Below, in pieces: positions 53,299 to 61,285 of a stretch of 64,000 nt of DNA. Numbering within the stretch: position 1 is the stretch's first letter; every line of letters starts with the position of its first letter. Under the pieces are notes generated by a model. The model was not told the origin of the DNA and did no database searches. It saw only the letters and a list, made by a program, of their open reading frames with translations. The translations under genes and the position numbers were made by a program. Source of the DNA: a virus; IMG/VR virus record IMGVR_UViG_3300046096_000916, positions 1-64,000 of that record; one strand, 5' to 3'.

Positions 53299-53392
53299 TT
53301 TTAACGTAATTTCAATAGTTTTGAGCTTTGACTATATCTATTTTGTACATTGTTTCTTATAATAAAAATATAACGAAAACAACAGATAAACT

Positions 53393-53527
53393 ATGAAAAC
53401 TATAAGTCTAAAAGTAGATGCGGAGTTTCACTCTGAGTTAAAAGCAAAGTTAAGAAAAAAAAATAAGCAATTAAATGACTTGGTAGTTGAATTTTTGCTT
53501 AATTACTTAGAACAAAATGATGATTAG
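53393..53527 (+). CDS. Ribbon-helix-helix (CopG/Arc-like) regulator, 44 aa
   Basis: The frame MKTISLKVDAEFHSELKAKL continues with RKKNKQLNDLVVEFLLNYLEQ and stops at 53527. The strand ISLKVD followed by two helices is the classic Arc/CopG layout; size fits. Promoter-like TATAAT is at 53358-53363 and CGAAAACAA lies at 53374-53382. A DNA-binding dimer, perhaps acting on the nearby palindrome at 53648-53678. Confidence 0.8.
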   Translation: MKTISLKVDAEFHSELKAKLRKKNKQLNDLVVEFLLNYLEQNDD

Positions 53528-53647
53528 TTGGCGAGTTAATTTCTTTGTTTTAGTGTTATCTTTTTCTATACAAAATAGAGTTTTTTCTTCAAAAAAAGGT
53601 AGTAGATATTGACAATAACAGTTATAATAGAAACAAGACAAGCAAAA

Positions 53648-53678
53648 CTTTATCTGTAAATAACGATTACAGATAAAG
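53648..53678. repeat. Perfect 12-bp inverted repeat (operator or hairpin)
   Basis: CTTTATCTGTAA (53648-53659) and TTACAGATAAAG (53667-53678), 7-nt spacer, in the 245-bp gap between the RHH regulator and 53773. No T-run follows, so an operator is more likely than a terminator. Confidence 0.7.
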
Positions 53679-53772
53679 TGAATAATAAAGACGTACTCAT
53701 TATTATAACATAATATTAAATAATTCAGTTTCTTTATTGTATCTTGTCTTCAGAAATAGATCAAGTAAAATT

Positions 53773-54738
53773 ATGAAGATAAAAGAAATGACGAAAAGTA
53801 TCACAATTTACAGGAAAGAACAGGCAAAAAACGCATTAAGTAGCAATCTCAAATTGTTGAGTGAGTTTCTTTGTTTAGATATTGAATCAATGCCAGAGTT
53901 GGAATTTTACACTGTATTAGATGAATATGCTAGAAAACTTATTAATGGAAATTGTTTTCCATCAATAAAAACAGAGAAAACAGAGAAAATAGGAACGTTG
54001 CCAATCCTCTTCGATCCCGTTGTAACAGAACAATTTGCAGGATTTAAAAAGATGCCATCCGGATACAAAAACTTTAGGAAGCGAAGCTATGAAGCCCAGT
54101 GCCTTATCGGGCGAGAAGAGGATGCGTATGAATTTGATCAGATAGTAAAAGGCAAAAGGGATATTTCTTTTTCCAAAGAAAGTGATCGGAATTTAATATG
54201 TAGAGCTTTTCTCCGACCGTCAACTTCACAGGCGATAGCAGTAGTAGAAAAAATAATAAAAGAGTTAAAAAGAGAATTTAGATGGATGTCAGAAGCACCT
54301 ATCCTTTATACGATGGATTACAATGGGAAACTTCCACATCTTAGCACGAAAAATGATTTGAGGAATATCAATTTGGATATAAGAAGCGATTACGATTTAA
54401 GAAAGAAAACAGAGGATCGGATTCTCAGAGTGTTTCTCCGTACAAGATTTTCCTTTGATAGTTGGATGCATTCTCTAAAGTCCAAAATAGCGAAAATTAT
54501 CTCAGACGAGTTGCGGTTTGAGAAGAAGATTCTAGATAGCGAGTTGACATCTATAATAGAAAGAGCATATATGTCCAAAGGAGAGCTTAATCTCGAGATA
54601 ATAAAAAAAGTAGAAAGTTCCCCCTATTTATACCTCATGTTCAATAGTCCTCTGATCCGTCAAATTCGGGAAGAAAACCAAGTCTCATTAAATTCTTTCA
54701 GGGATCAAGCTTTAGTTTTCCCTACCCTACATGATTAA
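53773..54738 (+). CDS. Hypothetical protein of atypical composition, 321 aa
   Basis: The ATG at 53773 is preferred to a TTG start 36 bases upstream. No family recognised; helical and basic (KKTEDRILRVFLRTRFSFDS). The codon use differs from neighbours, with many C- and G-ending codons (for example GCGAAGC, CCATCCGGATAC), and no HIP1 site occurs. Recent acquisition from another source is likely. The stop overlaps the next start (TAATG). Confidence 0.7.
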   Translation: MKIKEMTKSITIYRKEQAKNALSSNLKLLSEFLCLDIESMPELEFYTVLDEYARKLINGNCFPSIKTEKTEKIGTLPILFDPVVTEQFAGFKKMPSGYKNFRKRSYEAQCLIGREEDAYEFDQIVKGKRDISFSKESDRNLICRAFLRPSTSQAIAVVEKIIKELKREFRWMSEAPILYTMDYNGKLPHLSTKNDLRNINLDIRSDYDLRKKTEDRILRVFLRTRFSFDSWMHSLKSKIAKIISDELRFEKKILDSELTSIIERAYMSKGELNLEIIKKVESSPYLYLMFNSPLIRQIREENQVSLNSFRDQALVFPTLHD

Positions 54739-55088
54739 TGTTTGCGTTACCAATCAAAACATATATAAAAACAATGACAGTAGTCCCATTAGATCGAAAC
54801 GGACAAATCCAATTATTTGGCATTAGATACGCAACCATAGCCACCTTTAAATCCCAAGATGGCTATGATTACCCCATCGAAAGAGGTTATCTCAAAACTA
54901 AAGATGTTTATACCTTACCTTTAGTTAAAGAAATTGTAAAAACGCTTAATGAAAAATATCCTCAGTATAAATTTATTCAATTCCCTATGAGATACCCACC
55001 TAAAGACCCTGTCACTAAACCATTACTAAGATTAGACTTATCCTTTATCGAAGACTTAATTCCCAAAGTTTTAAATCTAAAATTCTAA
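54738..55088 (+). CDS. Hypothetical protein, 116 aa
   Basis: Unrecognised. It has the local AT-rich codon use, unlike the gene before it. It starts at the overlapping TAATG. FPMRYPPKDPVTKPLLRLDL is a Pro-rich middle. Followed by a strong AT hairpin. Confidence 0.55.
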   Translation: MFALPIKTYIKTMTVVPLDRNGQIQLFGIRYATIATFKSQDGYDYPIERGYLKTKDVYTLPLVKEIVKTLNEKYPQYKFIQFPMRYPPKDPVTKPLLRLDLSFIEDLIPKVLNLKF

Positions 55089-55092
55089 TCTT

Positions 55093-55139
55093 ATATCTGA
55101 TAAATAAAACTTATCTATTCTGTTTTATTTATCAGATAT
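55093..55139. repeat. Perfect 18-bp AT-rich inverted repeat
   Basis: ATATCTGATAAATAAAAC (55093-55110) pairs exactly with 55122-55139 around an 11-nt loop. It lies between genes 54738-55088 and 55211-55408. It may end transcription weakly or be an operator of the following RHH gene. Confidence 0.8.
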
Positions 55140-55166
55140 TCTTACTTAAAATACCTTGTCTATTTA

Positions 55167-55179
55167 CATGGTAAAATGA
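55167..55179 (+). promoter_or_regulatory. Shared promoter-like motif CATGGTAAAATGA
   Basis: TGGTAAAAT fits an extended -10. The same 13-mer, with a similar T/A-rich 5' flank, occurs at 59765-59777 before another plus-strand gene. Leader to the ATG at 55211 is about 30 bases. Confidence 0.5.
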
Positions 55180-55210
55180 TAAGATAAAAGAGTAAAGAAA
55201 AGGAAAAAGT

Positions 55211-55408
55211 ATGGCAAAAAATAAATATACAATATCGTTAAGTGTTGAGATGCTAGAGATATTGAGAGGTATAGCATTAGAGTTAGGTTATATTTGGGGG
55301 AATAAAGGATCGATAACTTTACTTTTGATAGGCATCTGTAAAGGGGAGGTTACCCTAAGTAAAAATCAAATTAAATATGAAGTAACTAGATCAAATAAAG
55401 AGGAGTAA
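55211..55408 (+). CDS. RHH-like small DNA-binding protein, 65 aa
   Basis: YTISLSVEMLEILRGIALEL followed by GNKGSITLLLIGICKGE matches the strand-helix-helix of plasmid-type CopG proteins. AAAGGAAAAAG is the ribosome site. It begins a plus-strand operon with the thymidylate synthase-like gene and may regulate it, possibly at the 55093 palindrome. Confidence 0.65.
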   Translation: MAKNKYTISLSVEMLEILRGIALELGYIWGNKGSITLLLIGICKGEVTLSKNQIKYEVTRSNKEE

Positions 55409-55411
55409 ATA

Positions 55412-55738
55412 ATGATACCAGAAGAATTAGAATTAGTGCTACAAAAATGGCAAGGTACAGAAAAAGAAAGCGGAATAGTATTTTATCATTTAGAAGATAG
55501 AGAAGCAGGTTATTTCATAGTCAGCAACCAGTATGAAAGGTTTTTAGGCTGTGAAATTGAACAAGCAAAAATAGAAATTAGTTTATTCTTTAACTTCGGT
55601 TTTATGCGTGATTTAAGACATTTAAAATGTAGAGAAGGCACAATTAATGTAAATGATTATGATGCTTATTTTGCGGCATTAGATGAGACACATAGACTAC
55701 AAGAATTAAAGGAATTAGAAAAGGCAAATAAAAAATAA
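55412..55738 (+). CDS. Hypothetical protein, 108 aa
   Basis: Acidic and helical; no family recognised. It starts 3 bp after the RHH gene and ends 2 bp before the thymidylate synthase-like gene. Confidence 0.6.
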   Translation: MIPEELELVLQKWQGTEKESGIVFYHLEDREAGYFIVSNQYERFLGCEIEQAKIEISLFFNFGFMRDLRHLKCREGTINVNDYDAYFAALDETHRLQELKELEKANKK

Positions 55739-55740
55739 AA

Positions 55741-57249
55741 GTGAAAATGTTTAAAGCAAAATATAAACCGAATCAATTAATTTACGGCACGGGTGATAAT
55801 CTAGTTATTGTTACAGGTTGGACACCTAAAGAGGCGATCGCCAAGAAATTAGCATCTAAAGAGTATGCGGTGATTGGTAACCTTTACTCATCATCAAGGG
55901 GAATAAATTTTTTAATTAGAAATTTATTATTAAATCCTCAAGTTAAACACGTAAGGATTTTAAGTACCACTAGAGAGGATCAAAACAGTGGTAGTTGTAA
56001 ATGCTTATTTGACTTTTTTAAACACGGTGTAACTCAAAAAAACGATAAATGGGTTATTAATTCAGATATAGTTGGTTATTTGGATATAGAGATAAGTAAA
56101 GAAGCCTTAGAAATATTAAGAGTTTCTATTACAGTGAGTTATCAAGATAGTAACGATTTAGAAAAGATAACTGCTACTATTAATGAACGTCAATCCTATG
56201 AATTTGAGATAAAAGAAAATAGTACAGAAATAAAACCAAGTAATATTTATGCTCATACAGTAACGGGTAAGACTATTGCGGAGACTTGGGTAAAGATAAT
56301 TCATAGAATTAGAAATAACGGTACAATTCGCCCTACTGGTTATGATGGTCAATGGCAAGAATTAATTGATCTTAAAGCGATTATTACTGATGAACCTTTA
56401 GATTTTTACTTTCCAATACCTAATTATTTACCAGTGGATCAGGCTTATATTCAAAATTATCTACCACAGATTTTAGAAGATGCACCCTATAAAGAAGGTG
56501 TTAAATATACTTATGGTCAACGTTTAAGGTCTTGGTTTGGGTGCGATCAGATAAAGCAAGTCATTGACAAGTTAAAAAAAGAAACTGATTCTGCTAGTGC
56601 GGTAATGAATTTATGGGATTCAGGTACTGGCTGTGGCGATCGCCAATCGATTAAAATAATTGATGATTGTGGGATGCCTGAACGAGTACCTTATCAAATA
56701 GCAAGGTATGGTAGGGAAGCTGGAGATAGTGATCATCAACACGGAGGCTCACCTTGTCTTAATCATATATGGGTAAGGATAATTGATGGTAAATTAAGTA
56801 TGACAGCTACTTTCCGTAGTAATGATATATTTAGTGCTTGGGTAGCTAATGCAATGGGTTTAAGAGCATTACAAGTACATATTAGAGATAATATAAATAC
56901 TTCTTTAGAATTAGCACCTTTAATAACTATTAGTCAATCTGCTCATATTTATGATGATTGTTTTGAGAATGCCGATAAATTAATTGACACTCAATACTAT
57001 AAGAACAGGAAACTGGATTATGCTGATCCTATTGGTAATTTTCTTATTGATTACATTGATACTATAAACGTATTACATCTTGATAAAAATGATAATACAG
57101 TCAAGAAATATGAAGGTAAAAATCCGTTGGTTATTTTGAAGCAAATAGCTAAAGATAACCCAAGTATTGATCCCTTACATATTGGTTATCTTGGTTTAGA
57201 ATTACAAAAAGCCTCAGAGAAAAAAGAGGAGTATATTCAAGATGTTTAA
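55741..57249 (+). CDS. Thymidylate synthase-like protein with extra N-terminal domain
   Basis: 502 residues. The C-terminal half has the thymidylate synthase core: catalytic C339 (SPCLNHIW), then exactly 20 residues on R359, S360, D362 (FRSND) and N370. The asparagine at the position of E. coli N177 predicts dUMP-type rather than dCMP-type substrate. The N-terminal ~170 residues match the DUF4346-type domain associated with cyanobacterial ThyA-like proteins. With NrdA/B it would provide dTMP. It starts with GTG or an ATG two codons later and overlaps the next gene by 8 bp. It contains two HIP1 sites. Confidence 0.82.
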   Translation: MKMFKAKYKPNQLIYGTGDNLVIVTGWTPKEAIAKKLASKEYAVIGNLYSSSRGINFLIRNLLLNPQVKHVRILSTTREDQNSGSCKCLFDFFKHGVTQKNDKWVINSDIVGYLDIEISKEALEILRVSITVSYQDSNDLEKITATINERQSYEFEIKENSTEIKPSNIYAHTVTGKTIAETWVKIIHRIRNNGTIRPTGYDGQWQELIDLKAIITDEPLDFYFPIPNYLPVDQAYIQNYLPQILEDAPYKEGVKYTYGQRLRSWFGCDQIKQVIDKLKKETDSASAVMNLWDSGTGCGDRQSIKIIDDCGMPERVPYQIARYGREAGDSDHQHGGSPCLNHIWVRIIDGKLSMTATFRSNDIFSAWVANAMGLRALQVHIRDNINTSLELAPLITISQSAHIYDDCFENADKLIDTQYYKNRKLDYADPIGNFLIDYIDTINVLHLDKNDNTVKKYEGKNPLVILKQIAKDNPSIDPLHIGYLGLELQKASEKKEEYIQDV

Positions 57250-57595
57250 GGTAATTATTTGTGGTACTCGTACTTTTTCTGATTACAATTTGTTAAAAAC
57301 TAAATGCGATCACTACTTGAGTAATAAATCGGAAGTTACAGTAATTAGTGGTTGTGCGAAAGGAGCTGATACTTTGGGTGAACAATACGCTATTGAGAAA
57401 GGTTTTAATATTTTAAAATATCCAGCAGACTGGGAACAATTCGGGAAATCGGCTGGATATAAAAGAAATCAGCAAATGGCAGAAATGACTGATGGTGTAA
57501 TTGCATTCTGGGATGGTCAGAGCAAAGGCACTCAACACATGATTAATATAGCTAAAGAGAAAAACATTAGAGTGATTGTAGTCAATTATGTCTAA
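57242..57595 (+). CDS. SLOG-family nucleotide-binding protein (YspA / DUF2493-like)
   Basis: 117 residues. VIICGTRTFSDY at the start, ISGCAKGADTLGEQYA in the middle and ADWEQFGKSAGYKRNQQMAE later are the YspA/SLOG motif set: a Rossmann-like fold that binds nucleotides or derivatives. SLOG proteins occur in nucleotide-signal and defence contexts. It overlaps both neighbours by 8 bp, placing it with the dTMP pathway gene. Confidence 0.82.
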   Translation: MFKVIICGTRTFSDYNLLKTKCDHYLSNKSEVTVISGCAKGADTLGEQYAIEKGFNILKYPADWEQFGKSAGYKRNQQMAEMTDGVIAFWDGQSKGTQHMINIAKEKNIRVIVVNYV

Positions 57596-57809
57596 TGACA
57601 ATTTAACACTCTTAGAATTGAATATTTTAGCAGTTGCACAGCATTATAAAAGTTTTCCTTATCGTTATTTATTTACTCAAACAATGGAGGCTACAAAAGA
57701 GGAAAAAGAAAAAGCAATAGATAATTTAATCAATAAAGGTTATTTTATCTATTGCTCTGATTGCGGTTTGCGATTAACTTTAAAAGGTCTCCAATGTCCG
57801 ATCGATTAA
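57588..57809 (+). CDS. Small winged-helix-like protein, 73 aa
   Basis: A helical start and an EKAIDNLINKGYFIYCSDCG....LTLKGL C-terminal wing give a winged-helix appearance with a CxxC. Function unknown. Its last 30 bp overlap the convergent gene 57780-58451. Confidence 0.55.
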   Translation: MSNDNLTLLELNILAVAQHYKSFPYRYLFTQTMEATKEEKEKAIDNLINKGYFIYCSDCGLRLTLKGLQCPID

Positions 57810-58451
57810 TTCTATTGGTGTTGCTTCAGGATATTTTACAGCAAATCGATTAGCTGTTCGTTCAAAATCGATAATTATTCTTTGTTCTTCAATAGTCATA
57901 TTGTCACGGTCACATTTAAAATGTGGGCGATTGTAAAGAAATTTATTAACTTTGACTGTCCATTTTTTATAATCATCAGCGATTGGTTTAGCCCCGTATA
58001 ATTCAAGGTGTCTTTTCATCAAAACATCGGTGTAAACGATACGGGCTTCTATGCGTTCGATGCGTATTTTTAAACGTTCATTATATTCATCTTCGCTACA
58101 TTTTATGTTAAAAGCATTATTGAAACGGCGTTCTATTGATTCTTCTGCTAATGCTAATAGTAAAGATTGAGCTTGAACATTACCTGCAAAAGCGATTTTG
58201 TTTAAAATCATCATCAATTCCGTCAAGCTAACTACATTGATTTTTTGATTTATTTTTTCGATACTTATCTTGGATGGACGAAAACTCTCACCTAATAACC
58301 GTTTGAGGTCTCTGGACATGGTGTTTTTGGATGTACCAATTAACTCCGCTATCTGAGGTACTGAAACTTTATATCTCCCGTCTGGTAACATCAATCCTTC
58401 TACCTTTGTAAACCCAAAATCTACTTGTGCTAATTTCGCTTTCTGTGACAT
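57780..58451 (-). CDS. DNA-binding regulator with N-terminal HTH, 223 aa
   Basis: YKVSVPQIAELIGTSKNTMSRDLKRLLG (about 27-54) is a helix-turn-helix; the region after it (SLTELMMILNKIAFAGNVQAQ) recalls Bro/Rha-like phage regulators. The C-terminus is basic. It lies next to a methyltransferase, as the KilA-N and XRE genes do near the second one. Role probably in lysogeny control. Confidence 0.65.
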   Translation of the reverse strand: MSQKAKLAQVDFGFTKVEGLMLPDGRYKVSVPQIAELIGTSKNTMSRDLKRLLGESFRPSKISIEKINQKINVVSLTELMMILNKIAFAGNVQAQSLLLALAEESIERRFNNAFNIKCSEDEYNERLKIRIERIEARIVYTDVLMKRHLELYGAKPIADDYKKWTVKVNKFLYNRPHFKCDRDNMTIEEQRIIIDFERTANRFAVKYPEATPIELIDRTLETF

Positions 58452-58529
58452 AATTAAATTGTCTCCTATTGTTCTTAAAGTTGTTAGGATTCACTAGATG
58501 ATAATAAGCAATTCATAACGTAATTTATG

Positions 58530-58585
58530 GGTTGCTTTTCTAGTATTTACTTCCTTTATTTATTGTAACCGATTTAAGCTATAAA
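58530..58585 (+). repeat. Repeat flanking methyltransferase genes, copy 2
   Basis: Matches 12881-12935 (GGTTGCTTTTCTAGTATTTA, then TTTATTTATTGTAAC), 19 bp beyond the 3' end of the methyltransferase. Confidence 0.65.
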
Positions 58586-58603
58586 TTACAGTTTTACTTG
58601 ATT

Positions 58604-59452
58604 TTAATAACACGGGAACAAGTCTCTTTGATTATTGTCTTCATGCCATTTAGCTATTCTAGCTTTGCCTATTTCAAAATATTCTTTATCTTTTTCAATG
58701 CAAATATAATTACGTCCTAATTCTAAACAGGCGATCGCCAATGTAAAACTACCAGCAAAAGGATCAAGTATTGTGCCACCAACTGGTGAACACATCTCGA
58801 CTAATCTTTTAATTACTTCTAAAGGTTTTTCTGTAGGATGTAAATATTGTCCGTTTCTAACTACTTGAGTTGGTGGTAGAAAACTCCATACATTGGTAAA
58901 GTTAACATCGACTGGTGTTCTGATATGTTCTTTCTGCTTTATTCTTTTATATTCTTTTTGTGGCTTCGCATAGCTATTACTCATCCCGTTTGATTTTTCT
59001 TGCAATACACTCTGTAGGTTACTTATATGTCTTTGATAACTTTCAATTGTGGCTATATCAAATAAAATACCGGGTAACTTAACATCCTCATACTTTCCTT
59101 TTGTGCTATAAAATTTCTTTTTATTTTTAGTGTAAAGATATATACTTTCATGGCTTCTACTTAATCTGACGCAAGGACTAGCTGTTCTTTTTACCCAACT
59201 AACATGCTCAAGATAATTAAAATTATCTTGAGCATGGTTAATGAAATTTGAAACCGTTGGCATTTGCCCAAAGAATACATAGAAATCAGTTGTAATACGC
59301 TTCGATTGTGTAGTTAATTCATTTATATTAATAGCCTTATCCCAATGACTTAAGTTAATACCATAAGGCGGATCAGTAATAACAGCATCAACTGAATTAC
59401 TTGGTAAATCTTTAAGGATGTCAAAACAATCGGCATTAAAAATCTGATTCAT
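58604..59452 (-). CDS. DNA methyltransferase, N4/N6 type (third paralogue)
   Basis: 282 residues. DPPYG (about 28-32) and DPFAGSFTLAI near the C-terminus as in the other two, but the middle (about 33-225) differs markedly from them while both ends stay alike. Different DNA targets are therefore likely. HIP1 at about 58731 lies in the C-terminal codons. No restriction partner is adjacent. Confidence 0.92.
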   Translation of the reverse strand: MNQIFNADCFDILKDLPSNSVDAVITDPPYGINLSHWDKAININELTTQSKRITTDFYVFFGQMPTVSNFINHAQDNFNYLEHVSWVKRTASPCVRLSRSHESIYLYTKNKKKFYSTKGKYEDVKLPGILFDIATIESYQRHISNLQSVLQEKSNGMSNSYAKPQKEYKRIKQKEHIRTPVDVNFTNVWSFLPPTQVVRNGQYLHPTEKPLEVIKRLVEMCSPVGGTILDPFAGSFTLAIACLELGRNYICIEKDKEYFEIGKARIAKWHEDNNQRDLFPCY

Positions 59453-59503
59453 AAAAATACTAAAATTGAAGTGTAGTTTTATTGTAGTATAGATAGAAAC
59501 AAA

Positions 59504-59701
59504 ATGGAATTTTTAACAGACCACTATCAACAAGTTTTATTCACTGTAACGGGCGGTTATACCTTACTAAGTTTATTGTTCGGGGTGATTAGTGAGAATA
59601 GATTAAGTAAAGTAGAAAAGCAATTAGATAAGAGAATTGACCAATTAGAAAAGCAATTAGTTATTTTGAAAACTAGACAAGATTATCATGAGCGGAGTTA
59701 A
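59504..59701 (+). CDS. Small membrane protein with coiled coil, 65 aa
   Basis: One membrane segment (about 9-29, VLFTVTGGYTLLSLLFGVIS) then a coiled coil (LSKVEKQLDKRIDQLEKQLV). The layout recurs at 62559-62873. Possibly a holin-associated or membrane-anchoring protein; no direct evidence. Confidence 0.6.
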   Translation: MEFLTDHYQQVLFTVTGGYTLLSLLFGVISENRLSKVEKQLDKRIDQLEKQLVILKTRQDYHERS

Positions 59702-59764
59702 CTTTTCCCATTAACTTATTTTGCTATTCATTCTTAAATTAACTGAGAAAAAGATTGCTACTTT

Positions 59765-59777
59765 CATGGTAAAATGA
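59765..59777 (+). promoter_or_regulatory. Shared promoter-like motif CATGGTAAAATGA, second copy
   Basis: Identical to 55167-55179. If TAAAAT (59770-59775) is a -10, transcription starts near 59782, which would exclude the ATG at 59774 as a start codon and favour the one at 59807. Confidence 0.5.
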
Positions 59778-59806
59778 GTTTAACAAACATACAGAAAAAT
59801 AGTAAA

Positions 59807-60178
59807 ATGACTGATAAAATAACGATTAACTTTCCAGCTTATTGTTATTGGATACGTTCCAATGTTTATCGTATCGATAATGATTTAATTGCTTTAGGTT
59901 GTAATATTCTTTCTATATCTGAAGATGGTTTATGGATAAAAGCAAAAGTACCAGATCATTGGTATTTTATAAGTAAAGGCGATCGCCATATTGAAATATA
60001 TAACGATAAAGAATATACTCAATTAATTGGAGTGATAAAAGAAAATATGAACACGGCTAGAATGATTACAGTGTTTGAAGATCGTGGTACTTTGGCTGAT
60101 AGAATGAACAATTATTATACACCGATTGCAATAAAACCTTTACCAATTGAGAAGGAAGGACAAATTAATTTATTTTAA
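59807..60178 (+). CDS. Hypothetical protein, 123 aa
   Basis: MTDKITINFPAYCYWIRSNVY, beta-rich, no recognised family. The start at 59807 is chosen since an upstream in-frame ATG (59774) lies in the promoter-like motif. It contains HIP1 at about 59989. Confidence 0.55.
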   Translation: MTDKITINFPAYCYWIRSNVYRIDNDLIALGCNILSISEDGLWIKAKVPDHWYFISKGDRHIEIYNDKEYTQLIGVIKENMNTARMITVFEDRGTLADRMNNYYTPIAIKPLPIEKEGQINLF

Positions 60179-60243
60179 GAGAAAATAAATGGAAATAGAA
60201 AAAGATAATATAATATAATTTATAGAAAATGAAATAAAAACAA

Positions 60244-60399
60244 ATGAAAAAAATAGAGAATGTAATTAGTATTATCCTTTCAATCATCGGTATGATAATT
60301 GTTCGTTCACTCAATGCCCCTTTCTTATTTATACTCATTTTTTATGTACTTGGGAATATCAATATCTTCCAACTATGCCAAAAAGAAATTAAAGAATAG
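60244..60399 (+). CDS. Tiny membrane protein, 51 aa
   Basis: MKKIENVISIILSIIGMIIV then FLFILIFYVLGNINIF: two membrane segments with a short loop. Ends at 60399 overlapping the convergent gp10-like gene by 11 bp. Coding is supported by hydropathy only. Confidence 0.45.
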   Translation: MKKIENVISIILSIIGMIIVRSLNAPFLFILIFYVLGNINIFQLCQKEIKE

Positions 60400-60763
60400 T
60401 TTGCCAATTAATCGTTTGTATTACATTATCAACCCAAGTGTAGCTAGGTTGTTTAGATGTGCCAAGATAAATTAAACTAGCGTAAGAGGTATTCCAAGAT
60501 GCTTTAAATATGATTGTATTACCTTCAATAGTTACATCTTTATTGAAACTATCTCTTAAGTCACCACTATCTACCACGTCTCTAGGACTTTGGGCAATAC
60601 GTCCAGTTTTACCTTCACCATACCTCCGCACTGTAAGTCGGGGGTATTCTCTTTTCTCTTCAATTATCTGATCTTGCATTACATCTGCTACCTTCCCAAA
60701 TCCCTTAGATGCTATTCTTTGGGCTTCTGCTTTGAATTTCTGTTCATCAAAAGTAAATTTCAT
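60389..60763 (-). CDS. HK97 gp10-like head-tail or minor tail protein
   Basis: 124 residues. RDVVDSGDLRDSF, then SWNTSYASLIYLGT and the C-terminal WVDNVIQ are the gp10-like pattern (RD..DTG.L..S....W...YA..H..G). Such proteins lie at the head-tail joint or tail end. It overlaps the next gene upstream by one base and lies in an operon pointing away from the portal. Confidence 0.75.
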   Translation of the reverse strand: MKFTFDEQKFKAEAQRIASKGFGKVADVMQDQIIEEKREYPRLTVRRYGEGKTGRIAQSPRDVVDSGDLRDSFNKDVTIEGNTIIFKASWNTSYASLIYLGTSKQPSYTWVDNVIQTINWQTIL

Positions 60764-61224
60764 TAAAGTCCGTTATCTCCTTTTGTTTCAAAATAACCTT
60801 GTATAGTTTGACCAATGGCGATCGCCAAATCGATTGATTCAGTAACAGGTGTTGTAATAGCATCAGTAAAATAAAATTTACCTTCATAAGACATATTATT
60901 TTGTATCAATGTGCAATCAACTACATTAGGAATACGTCCGTTATATTCAACAGGAGTGACTAACCAACCCTCACAATATACCCTAGAGTAATTGACCCCC
61001 CCGTTACTTTGTATTGTGCTTTCTTTTCTTTTGATTAATTTAGCTTTTACTGTTTTAATCGTTTCGGTCTCTAAAGTATAGTTACCTGTTAATTCATCAA
61101 TAATTACATTTCCACTACCTTCCTTGAAAGAAAATAGGGCATTGAATTGAATTCCAGTTACACCCTTCAAGCCCTTGCTTATACTTTTCAATTCGGTTAG
61201 TAACCCTTGATATGAAATTGTCAT
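60763..61224 (-). CDS. Putative head-tail connector protein, 153 aa
   Basis: Beta-rich, no named domain. It starts the two-gene set with the gp10-like protein, 1.6 kb from the portal in the same direction, where connector and stopper genes are normal. Contains HIP1 at about 60819. Assigned by context. Confidence 0.5.
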   Translation of the reverse strand: MTISYQGLLTELKSISKGLKGVTGIQFNALFSFKEGSGNVIIDELTGNYTLETETIKTVKAKLIKRKESTIQSNGGVNYSRVYCEGWLVTPVEYNGRIPNVVDCTLIQNNMSYEGKFYFTDAITTPVTESIDLAIAIGQTIQGYFETKGDNGL

Positions 61225-61285
61225 TATCTTTGTTTTTTATTCTCATTTTAATGTAATATGAAACTATTACAAGTATAAAACAATT

